Shown: positions 33,183-40,078 of the stretch, in pieces
Numbering within the stretch: the stretch's first letter is position 1
Layout of the letters: every line of letters begins with the position of its first letter
Origin: Beijerinckiaceae bacterium
GTDB lineage: Bacteria > Pseudomonadota > Alphaproteobacteria > Rhizobiales > Beijerinckiaceae
Direction of reading: 5' to 3'
DNA length: 40,078 nucleotides
Assembly (NCBI GenBank): GCA_018882635.1
Contig: VERN01000004.1
Coordinates: forward strand, 1-40,078
Made by a program: the position numbers and the translations under genes
Notes under the pieces: generated by a model
The model's database searches: none
The model's input: only the letters and a program-made list of their open reading frames with translations
Told to the model about the DNA's origin: nothing

Positions 33183-34072
33183 CCGCGACCCTCATCGATG
33201 GAAAAGCGATTGCTGAACAGCTGCGCGGAGGTATTGCGCAAGCCGTGAAAGGTCTCGAACGCGATCACGGGTTCGTGCCCGGTCTCGCAGTTGTTCTGGT
33301 CGGCGACAATCCAGCCAGTCAAGTTTATGTGCGCTCAAAAGCGAAGCAGACGGTCGAGGCTGGAATGCGCTCGATCGAGCATAAATTGGCTGAGACCACG
33401 CCTGAGGCGGATTTACTCGCGCTTGTGAAGGCGCTGAACACGGATCCAACGATCGATGGCATTCTCGTGCAATTACCTTTGCCAAGCCACATTAATGCCG
33501 ACCTCATTCTTGAGACCATCGATCCCGCTAAGGATGTTGATGGTTTTCATCCGGTCAACGCTGGCCGATTAATGACAGGCACAGGTGGCCTTGTGCCATG
33601 CACGCCGCTTGGTTCGCTGAAACTCATCAAGAGTGTGCGGGCTGATCTGTCAGGACTCGATGCTGTTGTGGTCGGCCGCTCCAACATTGTCGGCAAGCCG
33701 ATGGCACAATTGTTGATTGGTGAAAATTGCACGGTGACAATGGCTCATTCACGCACGCGCGATTTGCCCGCTGTGTGTCGCCGCGCCGATATACTCATCG
33801 CTGCTGTCGGACGCCCTTTGATGGTGAAGGGCGATTGGGTGAAAGAAGGCGCGATTGTTATTGATGTCGGCATTAACCGTGTCGATGCGCCTGATCTCGG
33901 ACCGGGCAAAACGCGGCTTGTCGGTGATGTCGATTTCGAGGCGGCGCGGCAGCGTGCCGGCGCCATTACACCTGTGCCGGGTGGTGTTGGACCGATGACG
34001 ATTGCGTGCTTGCTTGCCAACACGGTGACCGCATCCTGCCTGCGCCGCGGCCTTGTGCCGCCGGTGCTGTGA
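33179..34072 (+). CDS. folD: Methylenetetrahydrofolate dehydrogenase/cyclohydrolase
   Basis: FolD oxidises 5,10-methylene-THF and hydrolyses the methenyl product to 10-formyl-THF, feeding purine and formyl-Met synthesis. The 297-aa protein has the catalytic Y50 and K54 in [22 protein letters not shown], the [13 protein letters not shown] nucleotide-binding motif and [17 protein letters not shown]. The ATG is coupled to the DUF167 stop; the frame is open 54 bases upstream inside that gene. Confidence 0.97.
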   Translation: MTATLIDGKAIAEQLRGGIAQAVKGLERDHGFVPGLAVVLVGDNPASQVYVRSKAKQTVEAGMRSIEHKLAETTPEADLLALVKALNTDPTIDGILVQLPLPSHINADLILETIDPAKDVDGFHPVNAGRLMTGTGGLVPCTPLGSLKLIKSVRADLSGLDAVVVGRSNIVGKPMAQLLIGENCTVTMAHSRTRDLPAVCRRADILIAAVGRPLMVKGDWVKEGAIVIDVGINRVDAPDLGPGKTRLVGDVDFEAARQRAGAITPVPGGVGPMTIACLLANTVTASCLRRGLVPPVL

Positions 34073-34108
34073 GCTTGACTCGCGCTGTATTTGCGGTGAG
34101 TTGAGCGC

Positions 34109-34483
34109 ATGATTTGGGTTCGCGCACTTCTTCGGCAGGGTTTCTTCGGCGTCGCGCTCGCCTATGCGCTGTTAGCGCAGGCGCTGATGGCGGGTGCGCT
34201 TCTGTCCAATCCCGTTCATGCCATGGCACCGGAATTGTGCGTGATAGGCGAAGCCAGCCCTCTCGCGCCGGATGGTTCGTCCAATCAACAGGGTGGGCAT
34301 GATTGCCCCTGTCTGGCTGCGCATCCGGCTCATGCTTCTGTTGCGGGATCAGAGCCGGTTGCTTTTGCCGTGCCGATGCGCGCGGCCGTTCCGTTCATCT
34401 ATGCCGCCGCTCTCGTGGCGTCGCCCTTCGGATCCGGGCCTGAAAGCCCGGCTGCGCGCGGCCCGCCTCTTCTCCTCGCCTGA
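34109..34483 (+). CDS. DUF2946 family protein, probable copper handling
   Basis: The 124-aa protein has an N-terminal membrane or signal segment (FFGVALAYALLAQALMAGALL) and a Cys/His cluster: C44, then H64, C66, C68, H72 and H75 in GGHDCPCLAAHPAH, a pattern seen in DUF2946 proteins near copper genes. The C-terminus is hydrophobic then Pro-rich. It is followed 57 bases later by a YcnI-PCuAC copper protein. Metal binding is inferred from the Cys/His cluster and context. The ATG at 34109 has only a weak ribosome-binding site. Confidence 0.75.
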   Translation: MIWVRALLRQGFFGVALAYALLAQALMAGALLSNPVHAMAPELCVIGEASPLAPDGSSNQQGGHDCPCLAAHPAHASVAGSEPVAFAVPMRAAVPFIYAAALVASPFGSGPESPAARGPPLLLA

Positions 34484-34540
34484 TTGCGACTGAAACCCGG
34501 GCGGTCACCGCCCCTTTTCTGCATTCACGAGGATTATCCA

Positions 34541-35395
34541 ATGTCGATCGCACGCGCTGCCATTGTGGCGGCTTTCACCCTGTCATCGTCTTTCGCATGG
34601 GCGCATGTCGCCTTGGCACCCCCTCAAGCCGTGCCCGGTCAGGTTTGGCAGGGCGCGCTTCGTATTGGGCATGGGTGCGATAAATCACCCACCATTCGGA
34701 TCGAAGCCAATTTACCAACCAGTTTTGGGACGCCTAAGCCGCTCGCCAAGCCGGGTTGGACGGTCAATGTTTCTGGCAACACGATTGTCTGGAGCGGCGG
34801 CGTTTTACCTGACGACCATTTCGACGAATTCGTTTTCCGTTCAGCGATCGCCAAAGATGCGCCCTTGGGCGGCATCGCCATTCCCGTGGTGCAAATTTGC
34901 GAAAAAGGTGAGCATCGCTGGACCGAAATCGCGCAATCAGGGCAGGATCCGCATGCGTTGAAATCGCCCGCACCTGTTCTGAAGCTTGTGCAGCAGGTTG
35001 GTGTTTCGTTTCAGGATGGCTGGCTGCGCGCGACACCAAAAGGGGCCAAGGTCGCAGGCGGCTTTGGTCTCATCCTCAATGCAGGCGCGGCTGATCGGCT
35101 TGTGAGTGCGTCCTTTCCAACCATCGCAGGCAAGACTGAAATTCACGAAATGGCCGTCTCGAATGGCATGATGACAATGCGGCCGCTGGCGAACGGGATT
35201 GAAGTTCCGGCATCAGGCAAGATTGAGCTCAAGCCCGGCTCATTCCATTTGATGTTGATGGACCTGAAAGCGCCGCTCATCGAGGGCCAAAGCGTCGAAG
35301 GCACGCTTGTTTTCGAAAAGGCGGGACCAGTGCAGGTCCGTTTCCCCGTGAGGGCGATTGGCGCGCCTGGTCCGATGCAAGAGCACAAGCATTGA
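34541..35395 (+). CDS. Periplasmic copper protein: YcnI (DUF1775) fused to PCuAC
   Basis: The 284-aa protein has a signal peptide ending AWA-H22, so the mature protein starts with His, the copper ligand known in YcnI. Residues 22-155 are the DUF1775 domain ([34 protein letters not shown], with E55 and W127 as possible further ligands). Residues 158-280 are a PCuAC copper chaperone domain with H202 and M213 in [13 protein letters not shown] and H236 and M238 in KPGSFHLML. The ATG follows GAGGA. It probably delivers copper to oxidases or buffers it in the periplasm. Confidence 0.92.
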   Translation: MSIARAAIVAAFTLSSSFAWAHVALAPPQAVPGQVWQGALRIGHGCDKSPTIRIEANLPTSFGTPKPLAKPGWTVNVSGNTIVWSGGVLPDDHFDEFVFRSAIAKDAPLGGIAIPVVQICEKGEHRWTEIAQSGQDPHALKSPAPVLKLVQQVGVSFQDGWLRATPKGAKVAGGFGLILNAGAADRLVSASFPTIAGKTEIHEMAVSNGMMTMRPLANGIEVPASGKIELKPGSFHLMLMDLKAPLIEGQSVEGTLVFEKAGPVQVRFPVRAIGAPGPMQEHKH

Positions 35396-35532
35396 GCCAC
35401 GCTTAAAGGTCCTTTTGGGCAGAAGGTTGGTCTTGTCGCGGTGCGGCCAAGCCTGCGATAAGACCCGCCGATCGCATCATTTGGGTCCGCACGCTTTAGG
35501 CGCGTTTGCGGGATGATGCGCGGGAGCGTGCG

Positions 35533-36585
35533 ATGATCATGGGCAAAACTGATGCCGGTCGTTTCTTCGAGGATTTCCAACTCGGGGAAGTGATCCGCCA
35601 CGCAACCCCGCGGACGGTTACGACCGGTGATGTTGCTCTTTACACAGCCCTCTATGGCTCGCGCTTCGCGGTTCAATCATCGGACGCTTTTGCGGAAACC
35701 ATCGGCTATGAGCGCGCACCGATTGATGATGCGCTCGTCTTTCACATCGTGTTCGGCAAAACCGTGCCCGATATATCGATCAATGCGGTCGCCAATCTCG
35801 GCTATGCGGGCGGGCGCTTTCGTGTCCCCGTCTATCCCGGCGACACGCTGTCGACAATTTCCGAAGTGATCGGATTGAAGGAAAATTCAAACGGTAAGAC
35901 CGGCGTCGTCTATGTGCGTTCGACAGGATTCAACCAGCGCGGCGATGAAGTGCTCGATTATGTCCGCTGGGTGATGGTCAACAAGCGCGACATGAATGCA
36001 AAAGTGGAAGAGCATGTACCGGTTCTGCCGCGCGCTGTTGCGCCTGATGCGCTGGGTGATGCTTGCCCAGTGATTGACGGCAGAGCCTATGACGATCAAC
36101 TCGCTGGCTCAGCCTTCCGCTGGGATGATTATGCCATTGGCGAGAAGATTGATCATGTCGATGGCATGACGGTTGAAGAAGCCGAACATCAAATGGCAAC
36201 ACGCCTTTACCAGAATACGGCTAAGGTCCATTTCGATGCGTTCGCACAGAAGGACAGCCGCTTCGGACGTCGTTTGATTTATGGCGGCCATGTGATTTCG
36301 CTCGCGCGGGCGCTGTCCTATAATGGCTTGCAGAATGCGTTTCACATCGCCGCCATTAATGGCGGACGCCATGTCGCGCCGCTGTTTGCAGGCGATACGG
36401 TCTATGCGTGGAGCGAAGTGATTGATCGGGCGGAACTGCCGGGCCGCGATGATGTCGGCGCATTGCGTCTGCGCATGATTGCGACAAAGAACAAGCCCTG
36501 CCGCGATTTTCCGCTGATGGATGGCGAGGCTTACGATCCGGCCGTTATTCTCGATTTGGATGTGTGGGCACTGATGGTTAGGTGA
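35533..36585 (+). CDS. mch: Mesaconyl-CoA hydratase (ethylmalonyl-CoA pathway)
   Basis: The 350-aa double hot-dog protein has two MaoC-like halves: GRFFEDFQLGEVIRHATPRT with PIDDALVFHIVFGKTVPD, and RWDDYAIGEKIDHVDGMT with YQNTAKVHFDAF and GRRLIYGGHVISLARAL. It closely resembles Mch/Mcd of Rhodobacter and Methylorubrum, which interconverts mesaconyl-C1-CoA and beta-methylmalyl-CoA in acetyl-CoA assimilation. The ATG at 35533 follows GGGAG; ATG 35539 is also in frame. No other pathway gene is in the window. Confidence 0.93.
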   Translation: MIMGKTDAGRFFEDFQLGEVIRHATPRTVTTGDVALYTALYGSRFAVQSSDAFAETIGYERAPIDDALVFHIVFGKTVPDISINAVANLGYAGGRFRVPVYPGDTLSTISEVIGLKENSNGKTGVVYVRSTGFNQRGDEVLDYVRWVMVNKRDMNAKVEEHVPVLPRAVAPDALGDACPVIDGRAYDDQLAGSAFRWDDYAIGEKIDHVDGMTVEEAEHQMATRLYQNTAKVHFDAFAQKDSRFGRRLIYGGHVISLARALSYNGLQNAFHIAAINGGRHVAPLFAGDTVYAWSEVIDRAELPGRDDVGALRLRMIATKNKPCRDFPLMDGEAYDPAVILDLDVWALMVR

Positions 36586-36924
36586 TCAGAGGCGCGAGAG
36601 CATACGGGTGAGCGCAATTCTGAGATCGTCGAGACGATTAATACTAACATCCCAAATGATCTCGTCTTGGATGTGATGATATTCGTGCCGTAGAAAATTT
36701 CCCATATCCCGCACTTTGCGCCAATTAATATCGGGCTCCAGTATAATCATTTCTTGGGGTAGATGCCTTGACGCCTCCGAAATGATTTCGATCGCGCGTT
36801 GTGCTGCCAACCTCATGGTCCAATTCTGTGTGAATGATTTGAAATCGTGGCCATCTAAGGCCTTATGTAAGCAATCAATTGCGCTTGTCATTTCATCAAT
36901 GACAATTTTTGGATCTCGCTTCAT
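36586..36924 (-). CDS. hepT: HepT-like HEPN toxin (DUF86)
   Basis: The 112-aa all-helical protein has the DUF86 pattern: DEMTSAIDCLHKAL, FTQNWTMRLAAQRAIEIISEASRHLPQEM and RDMGNFLRHEYHHI. HepT toxins act on RNA through an R-x(4-6)-H motif; here the candidates are R72, R79 and H80, with Y82 completing HxY, so the spacing from R72 is seven residues, as in the GN-x-LRHEY branch. The ATG overlaps the stop of the antitoxin gene as TGATG, with AAGGA upstream. It forms a toxin-antitoxin pair with that gene. Confidence 0.9.
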   Translation of the reverse strand: MKRDPKIVIDEMTSAIDCLHKALDGHDFKSFTQNWTMRLAAQRAIEIISEASRHLPQEMIILEPDINWRKVRDMGNFLRHEYHHIQDEIIWDVSINRLDDLRIALTRMLSRL

Positions 36925-37364
36925 CAAAAAATCCTTATCGATTCTCCTTCAATACGCTTACGCAATGCCGGATTAAGACTCTTCCGCGTTGTCACGTCAA
37001 TTCTGGCTTCAAGCGCCTCCTCAAGGATATGCTTTACGCCGACCAGATCGAGCAGTGAAAAATGTTCATCTGTTTGATCGATAAAAAAATCGATATCACT
37101 TTCGGCGTTTGCCTCCCCGCGCGCGACTGAGCCAAAGAGATAGAGCGAGCTGACGCCTTCGGCTTTCAACCGATCAATATGTGGAGTGAGACGCTTTGCG
37201 ATCTCTTCTTTCGAGGGCGGTCCGACCAGCGCAGCAAAACGATCCGCCGACATCAACACCGTCCGCACGCGGCCGTTTCGGGTGACCGCCACTGGCTGGG
37301 TCAGCGCCAGATCCTGATATTTCCCGATGTTCCGCTGGAACTCGGAGGCTGGGACTTTGAGCAC
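36924..37364 (-). CDS. mntA: MntA-type nucleotidyltransferase antitoxin fused to a Phd/YefM-like domain
   Basis: The 146-aa protein has two parts. Residues 1-47 (VPASEFQRNIGKYQDLALTQ, PVAVTRNGRVRTVLMSADRF) read as a Phd/YefM antitoxin DNA-binding domain. Residues 52-146 are a minimal nucleotidyltransferase with GSVARGEANAESDID, matching GS-X10-D-x-D (G78, S79, D90, D92), and a third acidic residue D123. MntA proteins AMPylate HepT to neutralise it. I prefer the GTG at 37364, with GGAG seven bases upstream, over an ATG at 37391 because it starts the Phd domain as usual. Confidence 0.9.
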   Translation of the reverse strand: MLKVPASEFQRNIGKYQDLALTQPVAVTRNGRVRTVLMSADRFAALVGPPSKEEIAKRLTPHIDRLKAEGVSSLYLFGSVARGEANAESDIDFFIDQTDEHFSLLDLVGVKHILEEALEARIDVTTRKSLNPALRKRIEGESIRIF

Positions 37365-37380
37365 GGTTGAGCTCCATTTC

Positions 37381-37428
37381 ACGCAATTCATGCATTTTAC
37401 AGATTTGATGCAATTTATGCAATTCGCT
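37381..37428. repeat. AT-rich TGCAATT repeats upstream of the toxin-antitoxin pair
   Basis: GCAATTCATGC (37383-37393), TGCATTTT (37391-37398) and two TGCAATT copies at 37409-37415 and 37418-37424 lie in an unusually AT-rich patch just upstream of the GTG of the antitoxin gene and before arfB. Repeats like these next to a Phd-type antitoxin are typical of an autoregulatory operator, which is my inference. Confidence 0.45.
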
Positions 37429-37458
37429 TCCCTTCACGCCTTCCGCTACCTTTTTCCC

Positions 37459-37881
37459 ATGCTGCGCATCACCCGCTCCATCGCGGTCCCGCTTGAGGAG
37501 ATCACTTTTGACTTCATCCGGGCCTCTGGGCCGGGCGGGCAGAACGTCAATAAGGTCGAAACGGCTGTGCAGCTGCGATTTGCCGCACGCACCTCCCCCT
37601 CGTTGCCCGATGACCTCAAAGAGCGGCTGCCGGCGCTGGCGGGCCAGCGGATGACCAAGGATGGCGTGATCGTGATCACCGCCCGGTCGTTCCGGACGCA
37701 GGAGCGCAACCGTGAGGATGCGTTGGAACGGCTCACAGGCCTCCTGAAACAGGCCGCGCACCGGCCAAAGACCCGAATCGCGACCCGGCCCACCTTGGGG
37801 TCGAAAAAGCGGCGGCTCGAGGGAAAAACCCGTCGGGCGGGGGTCAAGTCGATGCGGTCACGTCCGGCGGGTGACGATTAA
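37459..37881 (+). CDS. arfB: Alternative ribosome-rescue factor, peptidyl-tRNA hydrolase ArfB
   Basis: ArfB (YaeJ) frees stalled ribosomes by hydrolysing peptidyl-tRNA when no stop codon is present. The 140-aa protein has the release-factor GGQ at G26-G27-Q28 in SGPGGQNVNKVET, lacks codon-recognition domains, and ends in a basic tail (TLGSKKRRLEGKTRR) that enters the empty mRNA channel. The ATG at 37459 is right for the family; the open frame upstream runs into the antitoxin gene. It is divergent from the toxin-antitoxin operon. Confidence 0.94.
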   Translation: MLRITRSIAVPLEEITFDFIRASGPGGQNVNKVETAVQLRFAARTSPSLPDDLKERLPALAGQRMTKDGVIVITARSFRTQERNREDALERLTGLLKQAAHRPKTRIATRPTLGSKKRRLEGKTRRAGVKSMRSRPAGDD

Positions 37882-37980
37882 TGCAGAGCACCCCTTCTTT
37901 TGTCGTGCCCTCACCGCATTGCGGCATAGCGCAAGTTTGGGTAGTGAAGCTCAGTCCCGATTAATAACCGAGAAGAGGCC

Positions 37981-38379
37981 ATGGCCGATTCAAAGCTGGA
38001 ACGCGCGCGACCGCTGTCTCCGCATCTTCAGATCTACAAACCCGCCATGACGATGGTCATGTCGGTGTTCCACCGTCTCACCGGTGTGGCGCTTTATGGC
38101 GGCACCCTCTTCCTGGCCGCTTGGCTGATTGCGGCTGCGATGGGCAAAGCCCCCTTTGACGCCGTGCAATGGGTTTATGGCAGCCTGCTCGGCCGTCTGA
38201 TCTTGCTCGGCTTTTCCTGGGCGCTGTTGCACCACATGCTCGGCGGCATTCGTCATCTCATCTGGGATACGGGCCGCGGCTATGGCGCCAGCGAACGCGC
38301 GATGCTCGCGCGCCTCACCCTGATCGGCTCGCTTGCCCTCACCGTTCTGGTGTGGGTCGCAGCCTATACGATGCGCTGA
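37981..38379 (+). CDS. sdhC: Succinate dehydrogenase cytochrome b556 subunit
   Basis: The 132-aa membrane anchor begins with RPLSPHLQIYKPAMTMVMSVFHRLTGVAL, the SdhC signature, and has three helices; the histidines in LLHHMLGGIRHLIWD include the likely haem b ligand. Together with SdhD it anchors SdhAB and passes electrons to ubiquinone. The ATG follows GAAGAGG. It heads sdhC-sdhD-sdhA. Confidence 0.96.
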   Translation: MADSKLERARPLSPHLQIYKPAMTMVMSVFHRLTGVALYGGTLFLAAWLIAAAMGKAPFDAVQWVYGSLLGRLILLGFSWALLHHMLGGIRHLIWDTGRGYGASERAMLARLTLIGSLALTVLVWVAAYTMR

Positions 38380-38389
38380 GGAGCGAGTG

Positions 38390-38776
38390 ATGCAAGGTTC
38401 GATGGAAACCCCTCTCAAGCGTGTCCGCGGTCTGGGTTCGGCGCATGCCGGCACCGATCATTTCTGGAAGCAGCGCGCCACGGCGCTTGCGGGCATTCCG
38501 CTGACGATCGCGTTCCTCGTGATCGTGCTGTCGACGGTCGGCAAGGATTTTGCGACGGTGAAGGCGACCCTCGCGCATCCGCTGGTTGCGATCCTGATGC
38601 TTCTCTTCGTGCTGTCGAGCGTCGTGCATATGCGGATCGGCATGCAAGTGATCATCGAAGATTATGTGCATGAAGAAGGGCCGAAGATTCTCCTTCTCAT
38701 GCTCAACACGTTCTTCGCGATTGCGGTTGGTCTCGCTTCCGCCTTCGCTATTCTGAAACTCGCTTTCGGAGCGTAA
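38390..38776 (+). CDS. sdhD: Succinate dehydrogenase membrane anchor subunit
   Basis: The 128-aa protein has three membrane helices and the alphaproteobacterial SdhD pattern: [44 protein letters not shown] and a last helix ending LKLAFGA. H in [11 protein letters not shown] is the likely second haem ligand. The ATG at 38390 follows GAGGAG, ten bases after sdhC; upstream frame inside sdhC is ignored. Confidence 0.95.
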   Translation: MQGSMETPLKRVRGLGSAHAGTDHFWKQRATALAGIPLTIAFLVIVLSTVGKDFATVKATLAHPLVAILMLLFVLSSVVHMRIGMQVIIEDYVHEEGPKILLLMLNTFFAIAVGLASAFAILKLAFGA

Positions 38777-38780
38777 TATC

Positions 38781-40078
38781 ATGGCCGGTCCCACCAACGG
38801 CAAGACCAATGGCAGCACCAACAAATGGGCTGCTTATCCCATCATTGATCACACCTTCGACGTTGTCGTCGTTGGCGCGGGCGGCGCCGGTTTGCGCGCC
38901 ACTGTCGGCTGTGCGCAAGCAGGGCTTCGCACCGCATGCATTTCGAAAGTGTTTCCGACACGCTCGCACACGGTTGCGGCGCAAGGCGGCATCTCGGCAG
39001 CGCTCGGCAATATGGGTCCCGATGATTGGCGCTGGCACATGTATGACACCGTCAAAGGATCGGATTGGCTCGGTGACCAAGACGCGATCGAGTATCTCTG
39101 CCGCAACGCACCAGCTGCTGTGTATGAGCTTGAGCATTGGGGCGTGCCATTCTCGCGCACCGAAGCGGGCAAGATCTATCAGCGCCCCTTCGGTGGCATG
39201 ACAACAAATTATGGCGAAGGCACTGCGCAGCGCACTTGCGCTGCGGCTGACCGCACTGGCCACGCCATTCTGCACACGCTCTATGGTCAGGCGCTGCGCT
39301 ATTCGACGGAATTCTTCATCGAATATTTCGCGCTCGATCTCATCATGGACGAGCAGGGTCGCTGCCGCGGCGTGATTGCTTTGAAGATGGACGATGGCAC
39401 GATCCATCGCTTCCGCTCGCATATGGTGATTCTCGCAACCGGCGGATATGGCCGCGCCTATTTCTCGGCAACGTCGGCGCATACCTGCACCGGCGACGGC
39501 AACGCGATGGTGCTGCGCGCTGGGCTCCCGCTGCAGGATATGGAATTCGTGCAATTCCATCCGACCGGCATTTACGGTGCGGGCTGCCTCATCACAGAAG
39601 GCTCGCGTGGTGAGGGGGGTTACCTCACCAATTCGGAAGGCGAGCGTTTCATGGAACGTTACGCGCCATCAGCAAAAGACCTCGCATCACGTGACGTCGT
39701 ATCGCGCGCGATGACGATGGAAATTCGCGCAGGTCGCGGTGTGGGCAAGAACAAGGATCACATCTTCCTGCATCTTGACCATCTCGATCCGAAGATCCTG
39801 CATGAGCGCCTGCCCGGTATTTCGGAAAGCGCCAAGATTTTCGCAGGCGTCGATGTGACGAAGGAACCGATCCCGGTTCTGCCGACCGTGCATTATAACA
39901 TGGGCGGCATCCCGACGAACTTCCACGGCGAAGTTCTGACGAAGAAAAACGGCGATCCGGATACGATCGTGCCCGGCCTGATGGCAATTGGTGAAGCAGC
40001 TTGCGTGTCCGTGCATGGCGCGAACCGTCTTGGCTCGAACTCGCTGATCGATCTTGTTGTGTTCGGCCGCGCTGCCGG
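38781..40078 (+). CDS. sdhA: Succinate dehydrogenase flavoprotein subunit, 3' end cut off
   Basis: About 432 of roughly 600 residues are visible. SdhA oxidises succinate to fumarate with covalently bound FAD. Motifs: FAD-binding [12 protein letters not shown] at residues 28-40, H63 in [11 protein letters not shown] as the FAD attachment site, [26 protein letters not shown] and NRLGSNSL at the right edge. The ATG lies four bases after sdhD. The frame is still open at the end of the window. Confidence 0.97.
   Translation, partial: MAGPTNGKTNGSTNKWAAYPIIDHTFDVVVVGAGGAGLRATVGCAQAGLRTACISKVFPTRSHTVAAQGGISAALGNMGPDDWRWHMYDTVKGSDWLGDQDAIEYLCRNAPAAVYELEHWGVPFSRTEAGKIYQRPFGGMTTNYGEGTAQRTCAAADRTGHAILHTLYGQALRYSTEFFIEYFALDLIMDEQGRCRGVIALKMDDGTIHRFRSHMVILATGGYGRAYFSATSAHTCTGDGNAMVLRAGLPLQDMEFVQFHPTGIYGAGCLITEGSRGEGGYLTNSEGERFMERYAPSAKDLASRDVVSRAMTMEIRAGRGVGKNKDHIFLHLDHLDPKILHERLPGISESAKIFAGVDVTKEPIPVLPTVHYNMGGIPTNFHGEVLTKKNGDPDTIVPGLMAIGEAACVSVHGANRLGSNSLIDLVVFGRAA

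Noticed and set aside
37174-37761. Minus-strand frame of 195 codons across arfB and the antitoxin gene.
   Set aside because: Overlaps two genes with clear motifs (GGQ and GS-X10-DxD) and resembles no family.
37459-37881. Fragment of a class-I release factor.
   Set aside because: The 140-aa length, GGQ near the N-terminus and a basic C-terminal tail fit complete ArfB, not a truncated PrfA or PrfB.

Overview
The window reads as chromosomal DNA of a GC-rich alphaproteobacterium, most likely Hyphomicrobiales (Rhizobiales-like). Supporting this are the gene orders hemD-hemC / tsaD-GNAT-gpsA-EVE, ftsE-ftsX-ydcF-plsC, thioredoxin/TPR-LonN-Trm112, ffh-rpsP-rimM-trmD-rplS-leuC and sdhC-sdhD-sdhA, plus a mesaconyl-CoA hydratase of the ethylmalonyl-CoA pathway. 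Genes are packed tightly, with many ATGA or TGATG start/stop overlaps. I see no transposase, phage gene, CRISPR array or rRNA. The genus cannot be fixed from the sequence alone.

Layout. 1-1.5 kb: haem synthesis genes hemC and hemD on the minus strand (hemD runs off the left edge). 1.6-5.3 kb: tsaD, a GNAT acetyltransferase, gpsA, an EVE protein, a small secreted or membrane peptide and a MAPEG protein on the plus strand. 5.3-6.9 kb: a minus-strand pair consisting of a 67-aa protein and a 476-aa protein with two transglutaminase-like motif sets, one of them lacking its cysteine. 7.0-10.2 kb: LprI-like protein, tRNA-Gly, prolyl-tRNA editing protein, thioredoxin-TPR co-chaperone, LonN protein and Trm112-like protein. 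10.1-13.7 kb: minus-strand ftsE-ftsX-ydcF-plsC-hypothetical. 13.8-17.6 kb: zinc-ribbon membrane protein, hpt, tspO, a class-I amidotransferase and a cyclopropane fatty acid synthase. 17.6-19.7 kb: a minus-strand inorganic-carbon cluster sbtA-sbtB-carbonic anhydrase. 19.7-25.7 kb: a 25-codon peptide unit, then ffh-rpsP-rimM-trmD-rplS and leuC, with structured leaders before ffh, rpsP and rplS and terminators after rplS and leuC. 25.7-29.6 kb: small membrane protein, zincin-like peptidase, DapA-family enzyme, tRNA-Ala, queC and a membrane-anchored TAXI-type binding protein. 29.7-34.1 kb: the EF-P modification set epmB-epmA divergent from efp, then yggT, DUF167 and folD. 34.1-36.6 kb: copper handling (DUF2946 protein plus a YcnI-PCuAC fusion) and mesaconyl-CoA hydratase. 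36.6-37.4 kb: a HEPN/MNT toxin-antitoxin pair whose antitoxin carries an N-terminal Phd/YefM-like domain. 37.4-40.1 kb: arfB and sdhC-sdhD-sdhA (sdhA truncated by the right edge).

Most of the window is core metabolism and translation. The points most worth a second look are the Phd-MntA/HepT module with AT-rich repeats at its 5' end, the sbtA-sbtB-carbonic anhydrase operon, the tandem transglutaminase-like protein, the 25-codon peptide with a strong ribosome-binding site and its own terminator, the paired RNA structures in front of rpsP and rplS, and the YcnI-PCuAC copper fusion.
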